This document shows, piece after piece, positions 53,811 through 60,689 of a stretch of 60,689 nt of DNA (positions within the stretch are counted from its first letter, which is position 1; every line of letters starts with the position of its first letter). Source of the stretch: Coxiellaceae bacterium (GTDB lineage Bacteria; Pseudomonadota; Gammaproteobacteria; Coxiellales; Coxiellaceae); NCBI GenBank assembly GCA_029212885.1, contig JARGPC010000005.1, positions 116,831 to 177,519 on the forward strand. The letters run 5' to 3'. Both the position numbers and the translations under genes were made by a program. The notes under the pieces were generated by a model. It did no database searches, had not been told where the DNA came from, and saw nothing but the letters and a program-made list of their open reading frames with translations.

Positions 53811-55094
53811 ATGAGGCATAGGAAGGTTGCGGGTGATGCGCTTGAGTCAAAGAGTGATGGGTTGGCTATTGGTAGTGTAAGAAAAGTTGAGTCAAGAAAA
53901 GCTAGCAGAGTAAAGCGATCCACATGGCAGGTTGAGTGGCAATATTTGGCAGAGAGTAAGCCTTTTGTTAGTGCGTTTTGGGTCGAGTCTAGTAGAGTTC
54001 CTGGTGAATCTAGGGGGCAGCGATACCCTCACCGCGAGGGTGGTACTGCGATAGTGAAAGATATGCGGGCAGTACAGCTGGAGCGAGGCGGTGCTCGACT
54101 GCCCGGCTTGGTGCTTAAATCATTTAAAACGAATTATTGGCCTCGTAAGTTGGATGCAGGCCTCGATTTACCAACGCTACGCCATGCATCGCACTATTTA
54201 CGCGCACAAGGTTTTTGCAGTTATGTGGGGCTGCATCCCCCAGCGGATAAGCATGAAGGTAAGCAAAAACCATTTGTTGTGATGCAGAGGATTGGTGACG
54301 GCCAAAATTTATATCAGCTAACGCAAAACAAGCGAAAAAACTTTGGATTATTGATTACTCCTAAGGCGCGTGAAATATTTGCGCAAGCGATATGCCGTTT
54401 GCTTGCTTTTATTGATTTTTTTCATCGCAATGAAGATCGGCCTATTTTGGACATTAAGGCTGAAAATTTTATACCCATTCTTGATACCTATGATCGTATA
54501 GAGCGGTTGGCAGTGATAGATCTTGATGGTTCGTTGGGTGGTAGTTTAGTGTTTACACCGTCGGCTATGACAAGAGCAGATTTTAAACGAGCGTACCGTA
54601 GTGATCCACAGCGGTTAGATCGGACTATTGATTTTCGTACGTTAGCCAATGTGTTGGCTGAGGTTGTTAATGAGATAGAGCCTAACAAGTATTTTTCTGT
54701 TGTTAGCTCTGCGTACTCTCGTAAACTTAAATTTCCTGTTATGGAGTGTAAGGTTCTTAAATGTGCTCCACGGTCACCGTTATTGGATTTATTTACTGCG
54801 CTTAGCCGAGCGAGGGATGGTATGACTGGTCGTGAAGTCATCGGTAGAGCATTTAGCCCTTTTGAATCTGCGCTTTATTTGAAGTTTTATGGGGCGGAAA
54901 TGCAAGATTTGCAGCGGCGATATGATTTTGCTGCCAAGTCTTCAGCGGAGCCGGTGCCTGAGTCGCCTACTGCCCGCCCTACGGGCTTGGCTGATGGTGC
55001 GGCTTTGTTTACTAAACCAAAAGCGAGGAAGCTAGAGCTTAAGCAAGCAGCGGCTAAAGTGGCTTCTAAGGCTGGTGGTTGCACTACGATGTGA
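53811..55094 (+). CDS. Kinase-like protein, paralogue 2, with C-terminal CaaX-type motif
   Basis: 427 residues from the ATG at 53811 (GGAGGGA upstream). It aligns with paralogue 1 from about residue 65 to 330: Lys103 in LVLKSF, KPFVVMQRIGDG, LDIKAEN (Asp214, Lys216, Asn219) and IDLDGSLG (Asp237). The two share the numbering of the catalytic loop. The end is different: a lysine-rich helix (KLELKQAAAKVASK), two glycines and Cys-Thr-Thr-Met at the C-terminus, the form of a CaaX prenylation signal with Met favouring farnesyl. The gene pair probably arose by tandem duplication. Confidence 0.75.
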   Translation: MRHRKVAGDALESKSDGLAIGSVRKVESRKASRVKRSTWQVEWQYLAESKPFVSAFWVESSRVPGESRGQRYPHREGGTAIVKDMRAVQLERGGARLPGLVLKSFKTNYWPRKLDAGLDLPTLRHASHYLRAQGFCSYVGLHPPADKHEGKQKPFVVMQRIGDGQNLYQLTQNKRKNFGLLITPKAREIFAQAICRLLAFIDFFHRNEDRPILDIKAENFIPILDTYDRIERLAVIDLDGSLGGSLVFTPSAMTRADFKRAYRSDPQRLDRTIDFRTLANVLAEVVNEIEPNKYFSVVSSAYSRKLKFPVMECKVLKCAPRSPLLDLFTALSRARDGMTGREVIGRAFSPFESALYLKFYGAEMQDLQRRYDFAAKSSAEPVPESPTARPTGLADGAALFTKPKARKLELKQAAAKVASKAGGCTTM

Positions 55095-55103
55095 TAATGC
55101 ATA

Positions 55104-55112
55104 TGTTATAAT
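55104..55112 (+). promoter_or_regulatory. Extended -10 promoter for the DUF2807 gene
   Basis: TGTTATAAT: a perfect TATAAT with TG one base upstream, 35 bp before the ATG at 55148 and just after the second kinase-like gene. No convincing -35. Confidence 0.55.
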
Positions 55113-55147
55113 GCAAACACTTATTTCCCCAAACAGGAGTTGTTTCA

Positions 55148-55786
55148 ATGAGAAAAAGCTTATTAGTCGCAGGATTATTGGTGGTATCAGCCACAGCGAT
55201 GTCAGCTACTAAAACAGTGGCATTAAACAGTAATTTTAGTCAGCTGTCTGTTAAAGATGGTTTTGAAGTAAAGGTGAAGTGCGGTGATAAAAACAGTGCT
55301 ACGTTATCAGGCCCGCAAGCGGGTATTGATAGTGTATCGCTTGAGGTGAATGATGGGAATTTGAAAATTTCGCGCTCGGGTCATGGCTCTGACCGTGGTG
55401 TCGAGGTTGATGTGGTGACGGCTGGTCCACTAAATTCAGCCAGTGTCCGTAATGGTGTTGAATTGAAGATGAAGGGGTGCGCAGTAAATAAAGATGCGTT
55501 CGCGATGAATATGCAGGGTGGTACTAAGGCTGAGTTGAAGGGTGAAACCAAGACATTAAGCCTCAATATGAAGCAGGGCTCTACGTTTGGTGATGATGAC
55601 GGTGATGATTTGGTAGTGAACTCTGTCAATGTAAATGGTTCGATGGGTGTGCGTGCTTATTTGTGTGGCGCAAAGAAAGTGTCGGGTAAAATATCGATGG
55701 GTGCGACGGTTTATACCGATAAAGATGCAGATACTGGAGGCTTAAGTGCAACGCGTGGTGCCGCAAACTCGACTTGTGATACCTAA
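55148..55786 (+). CDS. Secreted DUF2807 (GIN-domain) protein
   Basis: 212 residues with a signal peptide (cleavage near TAMSA-TKTV, residue 20) and a right-handed beta-helix-like domain of repeated short strands (FEVKVKCGD, VELKMKGCA, NGSMGVRAYLCGAKKVSG), typical of DUF2807. Several cysteines may pair in the periplasm. Members are exported or surface proteins of unknown role. CAGGAG precedes the ATG; a strong terminator follows. Confidence 0.8.
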   Translation: MRKSLLVAGLLVVSATAMSATKTVALNSNFSQLSVKDGFEVKVKCGDKNSATLSGPQAGIDSVSLEVNDGNLKISRSGHGSDRGVEVDVVTAGPLNSASVRNGVELKMKGCAVNKDAFAMNMQGGTKAELKGETKTLSLNMKQGSTFGDDDGDDLVVNSVNVNGSMGVRAYLCGAKKVSGKISMGATVYTDKDADTGGLSATRGAANSTCDT

Positions 55787-55809
55787 GTTTTATTGTTGTT
55801 ATTAACTAT

Positions 55810-55836
55810 AACCCCGGCTTTTGAGCGGGGTTTTTT
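55810..55836 (+). terminator. Rho-independent terminator
   Basis: AACCCCG and CGGGGTT form a stem around GCTTTTGAG, followed by six Ts. Confidence 0.9.
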
Positions 55837-56009
55837 GTGTCTGAGATACAAGTATGCTGTATGTGTGTGTTGACAAATTATTTTGTAAAAATCACATAAC
55901 CACATGAAAAATATAAACAAATAGCACATTTCGCAAAAAATAGAATATCATTAAAAATCAATCGGTTATTAAATTTTTGCGACAGAGCCATTTTACAAGA
56001 GGATTGACA

Positions 56010-56927
56010 ATGAATATTACAACTTTATCGCATAGTATAAATCAAGTTGGTGAAATGCCGGTTTGGGTTCCTAAAGAAAACAAAGTGTATTGGATAGATG
56101 CGATAAAACCAACGCTGTTTACTTATGATTTAGCGAGCAAACAGATAGAAGAATATATTTTGCCTAAGTGTTTTCATTTTATCGATCTTGCTCCAAACGG
56201 TAAACTTTGCGGGATTTTAGCGAACGATTTAGTCGAATTCAACGTGCTTGACGATCAAATTGTGACGACGCTGATCCATCAAAATTTGTGCCCTGATCCG
56301 CGTGTGCAGTTTAACGATGGTAAATTTGATGCGAAAGGGCGTTTATGGTCAGGAACAGGTGATGCTCAACAAATGGAGCCTCTAGGAGAATCACATCGAT
56401 TTGACCCAGATGCAACATTCGATGCTCAACAAATGGAGCCTATAGGAAAATTATATCGAATTGACCCAGATGGAACTGTCACTGTGATGGATGAGGGGAT
56501 AACGGCTGCCAATGGCACCGATTTCAATGCTGATTTTTCGAAATTGTATTTTACCGATAGTATGGCTGGGAATATTTATATTTATGATTTTGATTTGGCG
56601 AAGGGAACTATTTCTAATAAACAAGTGTTGATTCACTATCCGCAGGGTGGTGGAGTACCAGATGGTATCACTGTTGCCGATAATGGTGATATTGTAGTCG
56701 CTGTTTGGGCGGGTTGGCGTGTGGATCGCTTTTCGGCTGAAGGTCAATTACTCAATTCAATAAAAATGCCGGCACGTAATATAACTTGCCCGGCTTTTGC
56801 TGGCCACAATAAAGAAATTTTATTTGTTTGTTCGGCTAGCTTTGATTTAGAGAATGAGCCAGATATAGGTGAGTCGGCTGGATTGTCAATGCTGGTGGGT
56901 AACGCGACTATTTCTCATCGAATATAA
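56010..56927 (+). CDS. SMP-30/gluconolactonase-type protein with internal duplication
   Basis: 305 residues from the ATG at 56010 (AGAGGA upstream); the longer frame is rejected. A six-bladed propeller: GEMPVWVPKENKVYWIDAI with the metal Glu, QFNDGKFDAKGRLWSGT, AANGTDFNADFSKLYFTDS and VPDGITVADNG are the usual metal and substrate blocks. It should hydrolyse a sugar lactone. It carries an in-frame 60-bp tandem duplication (56361-56480). Confidence 0.87.
   Translation: MNITTLSHSINQVGEMPVWVPKENKVYWIDAIKPTLFTYDLASKQIEEYILPKCFHFIDLAPNGKLCGILANDLVEFNVLDDQIVTTLIHQNLCPDPRVQFNDGKFDAKGRLWSGTGDAQQMEPLGESHRFDPDATFDAQQMEPIGKLYRIDPDGTVTVMDEGITAANGTDFNADFSKLYFTDSMAGNIYIYDFDLAKGTISNKQVLIHYPQGGGVPDGITVADNGDIVVAVWAGWRVDRFSAEGQLLNSIKMPARNITCPAFAGHNKEILFVCSASFDLENEPDIGESAGLSMLVGNATISHRI
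56361..56480 (+). repeat. 60-bp in-frame tandem duplication inside the SMP-30 gene
   Basis: Copies 56361-56420 and 56421-56480 share 52 of 60 bases. The second encodes the canonical GKLYRIDPDGTV of the family; the first has drifted (GESHRFDPDATF). Confidence 0.95.
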
Positions 56928-56958
56928 GCAGTAATGATGCAAATGGCATGGCTACTAA

Positions 56959-57669
56959 TTATGGAGACATCCTGTCATGTTTGCTTTCGCTCATTAAACT
57001 ACTGCCAGGCTCTGATTCAGGTTCGCGATGCGGTGCATCACGCAGTACTTTAATGCAGCCTTTTGTGCGAGAGCCCCATTTGCATTGGTTAACTAATGTA
57101 AAGGTGTGGTAGTCCTTTTTTTCACGGCTGTAGTCACTTGTACCAGTATACTGCGCTAAGATAGCTATGACTTCTTGGTAATGGTATATGCCAGTTTCTG
57201 TTAGAATATTTAATGGCGTATGCCCATTTATGTTTCGAATATTTATGTCCGCACCACGCTCTAACAGTTTACGCATAAGGCCTGCATCACGGTGCATAGC
57301 AGCGATATGTAGTGGAGTGTTGCCCAATGTGTCGCGTGTATTTAATCCGATATCAAGACCAGGATTTTCATCCTGCAGTGCAAATATTCTGTCGATAATT
57401 TTTTTCATGGTCGGGATGCAGGGCATGCAGCTGAATAAGCGATGACCTAGATACCATGTGTTGGCGTGTGTATAGCCTTTGGCGAATGCGAGTGCTAATA
57501 CAGACTCATTCGCTACCGGTCCTCTGTAAATACTGCGTCCTTCATAATGACCTCGCGATAAGACAGATAAGCGACGTGGTTCTCTGGTCATTAAGTCCAA
57601 AGCTTTATTAAACTCACTGTTTGCAACTAAAACTTGTAAATAATCAGGAGCTTTTCTATCGACTGTCAT
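56959..57669 (-). CDS. Ankyrin-repeat protein, effector candidate
   Basis: 236 residues. Two good ankyrin repeats at about 118-180 (DTLGNTPLHIAAMHRDAGLM, then NINGHTPLNILTETG) follow a less clear helical region. The C-terminal tail is polar and Glu/Ser-rich (EPESEPGSSLMSES), as in many Dot/Icm substrates; this assignment is inference. The ribosome site is AAAGG 14 nt upstream with GAG closer. Confidence 0.72.
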   Translation of the reverse strand: MTVDRKAPDYLQVLVANSEFNKALDLMTREPRRLSVLSRGHYEGRSIYRGPVANESVLALAFAKGYTHANTWYLGHRLFSCMPCIPTMKKIIDRIFALQDENPGLDIGLNTRDTLGNTPLHIAAMHRDAGLMRKLLERGADINIRNINGHTPLNILTETGIYHYQEVIAILAQYTGTSDYSREKKDYHTFTLVNQCKWGSRTKGCIKVLRDAPHREPESEPGSSLMSESKHDRMSP

Positions 57670-57786
57670 CTCTATCTACCTTTATAGCCATATAATAAGA
57701 GCTAGTAATATAATGTAGAATTTTTGTCAATCGATTTTTATGACCATACTTCCGCGCAAGCATGTCGTTAAGCCGTTTTGGGTAAT

Positions 57787-57822
57787 GGCGTAGTGAGTCG
57801 TGACAGAATCGTCTTGAGATCT
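57787..57822 (+). repeat. Imperfect 36-bp direct repeat, copy 2 (next to IS relic)
   Basis: 27 of 36 bases match 58562-58597, in the same orientation. The shared core is TCTTGAG. It lies 38 bp past the 3' end of the dead transposase. Confidence 0.45.
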
Positions 57823-57860
57823 CAATATATATTATGGGTTTCGTCATGACTCAATTCGTT

Positions 57861-58559
57861 CTAATCTAAAACTGCTGAATCACTAGCTACCCCATGCTTG
57901 GCAAATAGCGAATCTTTTAAATTCCTGGAATTTAAACGCAATAAAGCTACGGTGCTTCGATAACGGATTTTGACTAATGCATGGCACAAGATCATTGCTG
58001 ACCACGGTGATTTGAATCCCTTCATTGGTCGGCACCAGGATTTAATGCTGCGATGGTTCTGCTCTATACAATTATTTAAATATTTCACATCACGGTGAAT
58101 GGCTGATGTTCCATAGGCAGTTTTTATAGCATCAGAAAACCCAGGTTCTTTGTCTGTTGTGATTTGGCTGGGTGTAACGCCAGTGGTTTGCAGGCATTGT
58201 TTAAAAATTCGTGTGGCTGCTTTTTTATTCCGTGTCTCACTGAGATAAACATCAACTAAATTACCGGCTTTATCTATCGCTCTATATAGATAGTACCAGT
58301 GGCCTTTGATCGTCAAATAAGTCGCGTCCACGTGCCACTTTCTACTAATTTGGCCGCGATTAGCACGGCACCTTAAGGCAAGATCAGTTCCAAAACGCTG
58401 CACTCAACGCCGCACTGTTTCATGGCTCAAAGATATGTTTCTGAGCGCCATGATTTCGGTGATATCAACTAAGCTCAGTTTATATCGGTAGTAAAAAAAC
58501 ACGACCATGGTAATAATATCAGTGGGATACTGAGTATGGTCTATGAGCGTTAATGCTGT
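57861..58559 (-). pseudogene. Dead IS6-family transposase
   Basis: The frame is open from the region after a stop at 58560 down to 57861 except for one TGA at 58404-58406, where the family has Trp (VRR-stop-VQRFG, normally RWVQR). After the stop the DDE core is intact: first Asp in WHVDATYLTIKGHWYYLYRA, second in TTDKEPGF, Glu in NCIEQNHRSIKSW. The N-terminal part (HTQYPTDIITMVVFFYYRY) lacks an obvious start codon. No clean terminal inverted repeats found. Confidence 0.82.
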
Positions 58560-58561
58560 TT

Positions 58562-58597
58562 AGCGTACTGAGGTGTGATAGAACCCTCTTGAGTACT
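58562..58597 (+). repeat. Imperfect 36-bp direct repeat, copy 1
   Basis: Partner of 57787-57822. It lies immediately upstream (in transposase sense) of the dead IS6-type gene. Same orientation, so not a terminal inverted repeat, and too long and diverged for a target-site duplication. Confidence 0.45.
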
Positions 58598-58718
58598 TTT
58601 ATTTCCTCTTGGCTAAACGTGAAGAATTCTTTGCGTTCAGATTCATTTAGGTGAGGTGGGCCATAAAATTTGAAATGTGCTGTTGCTTGATTGGCTTTTT
58701 TTTGCGTATACTGATGCG

Positions 58719-59033
58719 ATGAGACTTTATCGATACCACAAAATAATCATTTTCATTTCAGCTGTAATGTTTTTGATGATAAATTTTGCGCATGCGTTCA
58801 CTTCTACGCAGGGTGAGTTTCCGGTGGCTGTGAGCTTTTGCCATCAATCATTGTCTTTATATGGGCAGCCATCCAGTAGTTGTTCATCCACGAGCAGTGC
58901 TAAGTATTTATCATTGCTTCCTTCTGACCGGCTGATGCCGGTAATCAGTTTTAGTTTGTTTAATGGTGCCCTATTAGCGGTATTAGCAAGTTTAATATGG
59001 GCTGACCTTTTGTTTAAACCTCCGCGCGGGTGA
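58719..59033 (+). CDS. Small exported or membrane protein, unknown
   Basis: 104 residues from the ATG at 58719, with an N-terminal hydrophobic signal or anchor (about 9-27, ending FAHAF), a serine/cysteine-rich centre (SSSCSSTSS) and a C-terminal hydrophobic helix (about 78-98). No clear ribosome site. It lies ahead of the dsbD-type gene with repeat locus e between. Function unknown. Confidence 0.5.
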   Translation: MRLYRYHKIIIFISAVMFLMINFAHAFTSTQGEFPVAVSFCHQSLSLYGQPSSSCSSTSSAKYLSLLPSDRLMPVISFSLFNGALLAVLASLIWADLLFKPPRG

Positions 59034-59036
59034 GTT

Positions 59037-59097
59037 GTCATCCCGGGCCGCGACCCGGGGATGTAATATATGGATTCCTGGTCAAGCCAGGAATGAC
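59037..59097. repeat. GTCAT-type repeat, locus e: one full 61-bp element
   Basis: A single complete element: GTCATCCCGGG...CCCGGGG hairpin, ATATATGGATTCC spacer, and the hairpin ATTCCTGGTCAAGCCAGGAAT ending in ATGAC. Same length and order as the full element at locus c. Confidence 0.88.
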
Positions 59098-59211
59098 AAG
59101 ACAGTATGTTGACCGTCTTGATAGTGTATGAATTCAGCAGTGATTGTAGCAATGAGTTACCTAAACTCTGTGGCGATGACATAACTGATGAAATAAACAA
59201 AAGGAAAACAA

Positions 59212-60552
59212 ATGAAAAAATTACTACTGTTGGTGTCAGGTCTGTTGGCCAGCACTACAGCTTTGGCGGCAACACCCGCTTTGGTAAACCCTGACCATAT
59301 TAGTTTAACGTTCTTAGCATTTTTTGGTGCGGGTATTTTATTGGCATTTACGCCTTGTGTGTTGCCGATGATTCCGATTTTATCCGGCATTATTGTCGGC
59401 CAGAAAAAACCCAGCACTATGCGCACCTTACAATTGAGTGTGGTGTTTGTGCTAAGCATGGCGGTAACCTATGCCGTAGCGGGTGTGATAGCCGGCTATT
59501 TGGGGGGTACCATTCAAGCGGCATTGCAAGTGCCGTGGGTGATTGCATTATTTAGTGCGATCTTTGTCATTATGGCCTTGTCGATGTTTGGTTGGTTCGA
59601 GCTCCGTCTGCCAGGCTTTATTCAAAATAAAATACATCACAGCAGTAACAAACAAACCAGTGGTAGTTTGATTGGAGTGGCGGCGATGGGTGTATTGTCA
59701 ACCTTGATTGCTTCACCGTGCGTGACAGCACCATTGGTCACCGTGTTAACTTATATCGGAGAAACCGGCAATGCATTGTTGGGTGGCGGTATCTTGTTTT
59801 CATTAGCGTTAGGCATGGGGGTTCCGTTGATTTTATTTGGATTAGGAGAAGGGGTTATGTTGCCACGAGCTGGCCAGTGGATGCATCAGGTTAAAGCCTT
59901 GTTTGGTGTCATGATGTTAGGTGTGGCGTTATGGATGTTATCGCGCATTATCCCGATGTCAGTGACCATGTTATTGGCGGCGGTGTTGGTGATCGTCAGC
60001 GCTGTGGCTTTTGGTGCATTGGATTTTAAGGGCGATATTCACCGTATACAGCGCGGCATTAGTTTTTCCGCATTGGTTTATGGTGTGATTTTAATGGTGG
60101 GTGTGGCGCAAGGCGATCAGTCTTTTTGGCCACCACTAGCGATGTCTCATGCGACTATTGCATCTCCAATGGCAGCGGCAAAGCCAACCGAACAGTTATT
60201 CACTTATGTTAAAACTCAGGCGGATTTAGATAAAGCGTTAGCGGCTGCAAAGGCCGCGGGCAAGCCAGCGATTGTCGATTTTTGGGCGAATTGGTGTTCC
60301 GATTGTGCGGCCTTGGATAAAGGGGTGTTATCGAACGTTTCGATTCAACAACAAATGCAAGACTTTGCTTTGATTCGTGTTGATGTCAGTCAATCAAACC
60401 CGGAGCTAAAGGCAATTGAAAAGGCGCATAAGGTATTTGGTATCCCTACTTTTGTTTTTTATAACAAACAAGGCTTTGAGTTAAAGCAACAACAAATGAG
60501 TGGTGAGATCACGCAGTTGTCATTATCATCAACCATGAAGCGGCTGTCTTAA
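59212..60552 (+). CDS. dsbD: DsbD-type thiol:disulphide interchange protein lacking the alpha domain
   Basis: 446 residues with a signal peptide, then eight-helix DsbD-beta (FTPCVLPMIPILSG and ASPCVTAPLVTVLTY carry the transmembrane cysteines) and a C-terminal thioredoxin-like gamma domain (about 325-440). The usual N-terminal alpha domain of about 120 residues is absent, so it is closer to a ScsB/CcdA-plus-thioredoxin layout. The gamma active site is CSDC (NWCSDCAAL) instead of CVAC. It should carry electrons from cytoplasmic thioredoxin to periplasmic partners. AAGGA precedes the ATG. Confidence 0.88.
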   Translation: MKKLLLLVSGLLASTTALAATPALVNPDHISLTFLAFFGAGILLAFTPCVLPMIPILSGIIVGQKKPSTMRTLQLSVVFVLSMAVTYAVAGVIAGYLGGTIQAALQVPWVIALFSAIFVIMALSMFGWFELRLPGFIQNKIHHSSNKQTSGSLIGVAAMGVLSTLIASPCVTAPLVTVLTYIGETGNALLGGGILFSLALGMGVPLILFGLGEGVMLPRAGQWMHQVKALFGVMMLGVALWMLSRIIPMSVTMLLAAVLVIVSAVAFGALDFKGDIHRIQRGISFSALVYGVILMVGVAQGDQSFWPPLAMSHATIASPMAAAKPTEQLFTYVKTQADLDKALAAAKAAGKPAIVDFWANWCSDCAALDKGVLSNVSIQQQMQDFALIRVDVSQSNPELKAIEKAHKVFGIPTFVFYNKQGFELKQQQMSGEITQLSLSSTMKRLS

Positions 60553-60560
60553 TTTTATTT

Positions 60561-60642
60561 GTCATCCTGGTTCCAGGTGTTGTCATCCTGGTTCCAGGTG
60601 CTGTCATCCCGGCCTCCGAGCCGGGATCCATATATGGTTCCA
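60561..60642. repeat. GTCAT-type repeat, locus f
   Basis: Two 21-bp units (GTCATCCTGGTTCCAGGTGTT type, 60561-60602) lead into GTCATCCCGGCCTCCGAGCCGGGATCC-type sequence with its first hairpin; the second hairpin is not recognisable. It lies after dsbD. Nothing else is seen to the window end. Confidence 0.82.
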
Positions 60643-60689
60643 TCATTTCTCAGTACGCTGTCGTCTAAACTAGTTTAACCACTAACAGT

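Noticed and set aside
57787-58597. 36-bp repeats as an IS target-site duplication or terminal inverted repeats
   Set aside because: Too long and too diverged for a target duplication, and in direct, not inverted, orientation.

Overview
The window reads as chromosome from a host-associated gammaproteobacterium, most likely of the order Legionellales or a close relative. This is inferred from gene content and order, without a database search. Housekeeping blocks follow gammaproteobacterial order: gpmI-envC-ctpA facing yibN-grxC-secB-gpsA, rppH-ptsP-TauE...lgt...thyA, arsC-wrbA, yadG-yadH and nrdA-nrdB. Between them lie many lineage-specific proteins of the kind intracellular bacteria carry: ankyrin proteins, an alanine-rich coiled-coil protein, a J-domain protein, two kinase-like paralogues and small two-helix membrane proteins. 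No rRNA, tRNA or CRISPR array was seen.

Layout. 1-1.9 kb: a large low-complexity protein cut by the window edge. 2.1-5.6 kb: uup and a YadGH exporter. 5.7-6.5 kb: a HicA/HicB toxin-antitoxin pair with two operator-like palindromes. 6.5-12.5 kb: small membrane proteins, zapE, wrbA, arsC, a DUF502 protein, an FmdB zinc ribbon and a membrane-anchored ATP-grasp ligase. 12.7-15.3 kb: a small protein translationally coupled to a 717-residue ankyrin protein. 15.3-19.7 kb: class I ribonucleotide reductase with NrdR-type and DnaA-type sites. 19.7-25.3 kb: frmA, unknown proteins, an SDR and an acyltransferase. 25.5-36.8 kb: the rppH-ptsP-TauE / lgt / thyA block, opened by a chitinase, QueD homologue, SGNH hydrolase and DUF4143 ATPase. 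36.8-43.6 kb: YiiX-like enzyme, RidA-GNAT fusion, htpX, secreted GH18-like protein, J-domain protein and CHMI. 43.7-52.2 kb: ctpA-envC-gpmI and yibN-grxC-secB-gpsA, separated by a ThDP decarboxylase. 52.3-55.1 kb: the kinase-like pair. 55.1-60.7 kb: a DUF2807 protein, an SMP-30 protein with an internal duplication, an ankyrin protein, a dead IS6-type transposase and a DsbD-type protein.

A family of intergenic repeats with GTCAT...ATGAC ends and internal hairpins occurs at six loci, some preceded by 20-21 bp tandem arrays. The strongest leads are the kinase-like pair (the second ends in a CaaX-type Cys-Thr-Thr-Met), this repeat family, the hicAB and nrdAB regulatory regions, and three genes whose -10 box sits so close to the start codon that leaderless mRNA is likely. 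Housekeeping calls are firm. Effector status is inference from domain type, low complexity and context; no secretion system gene lies in this window.
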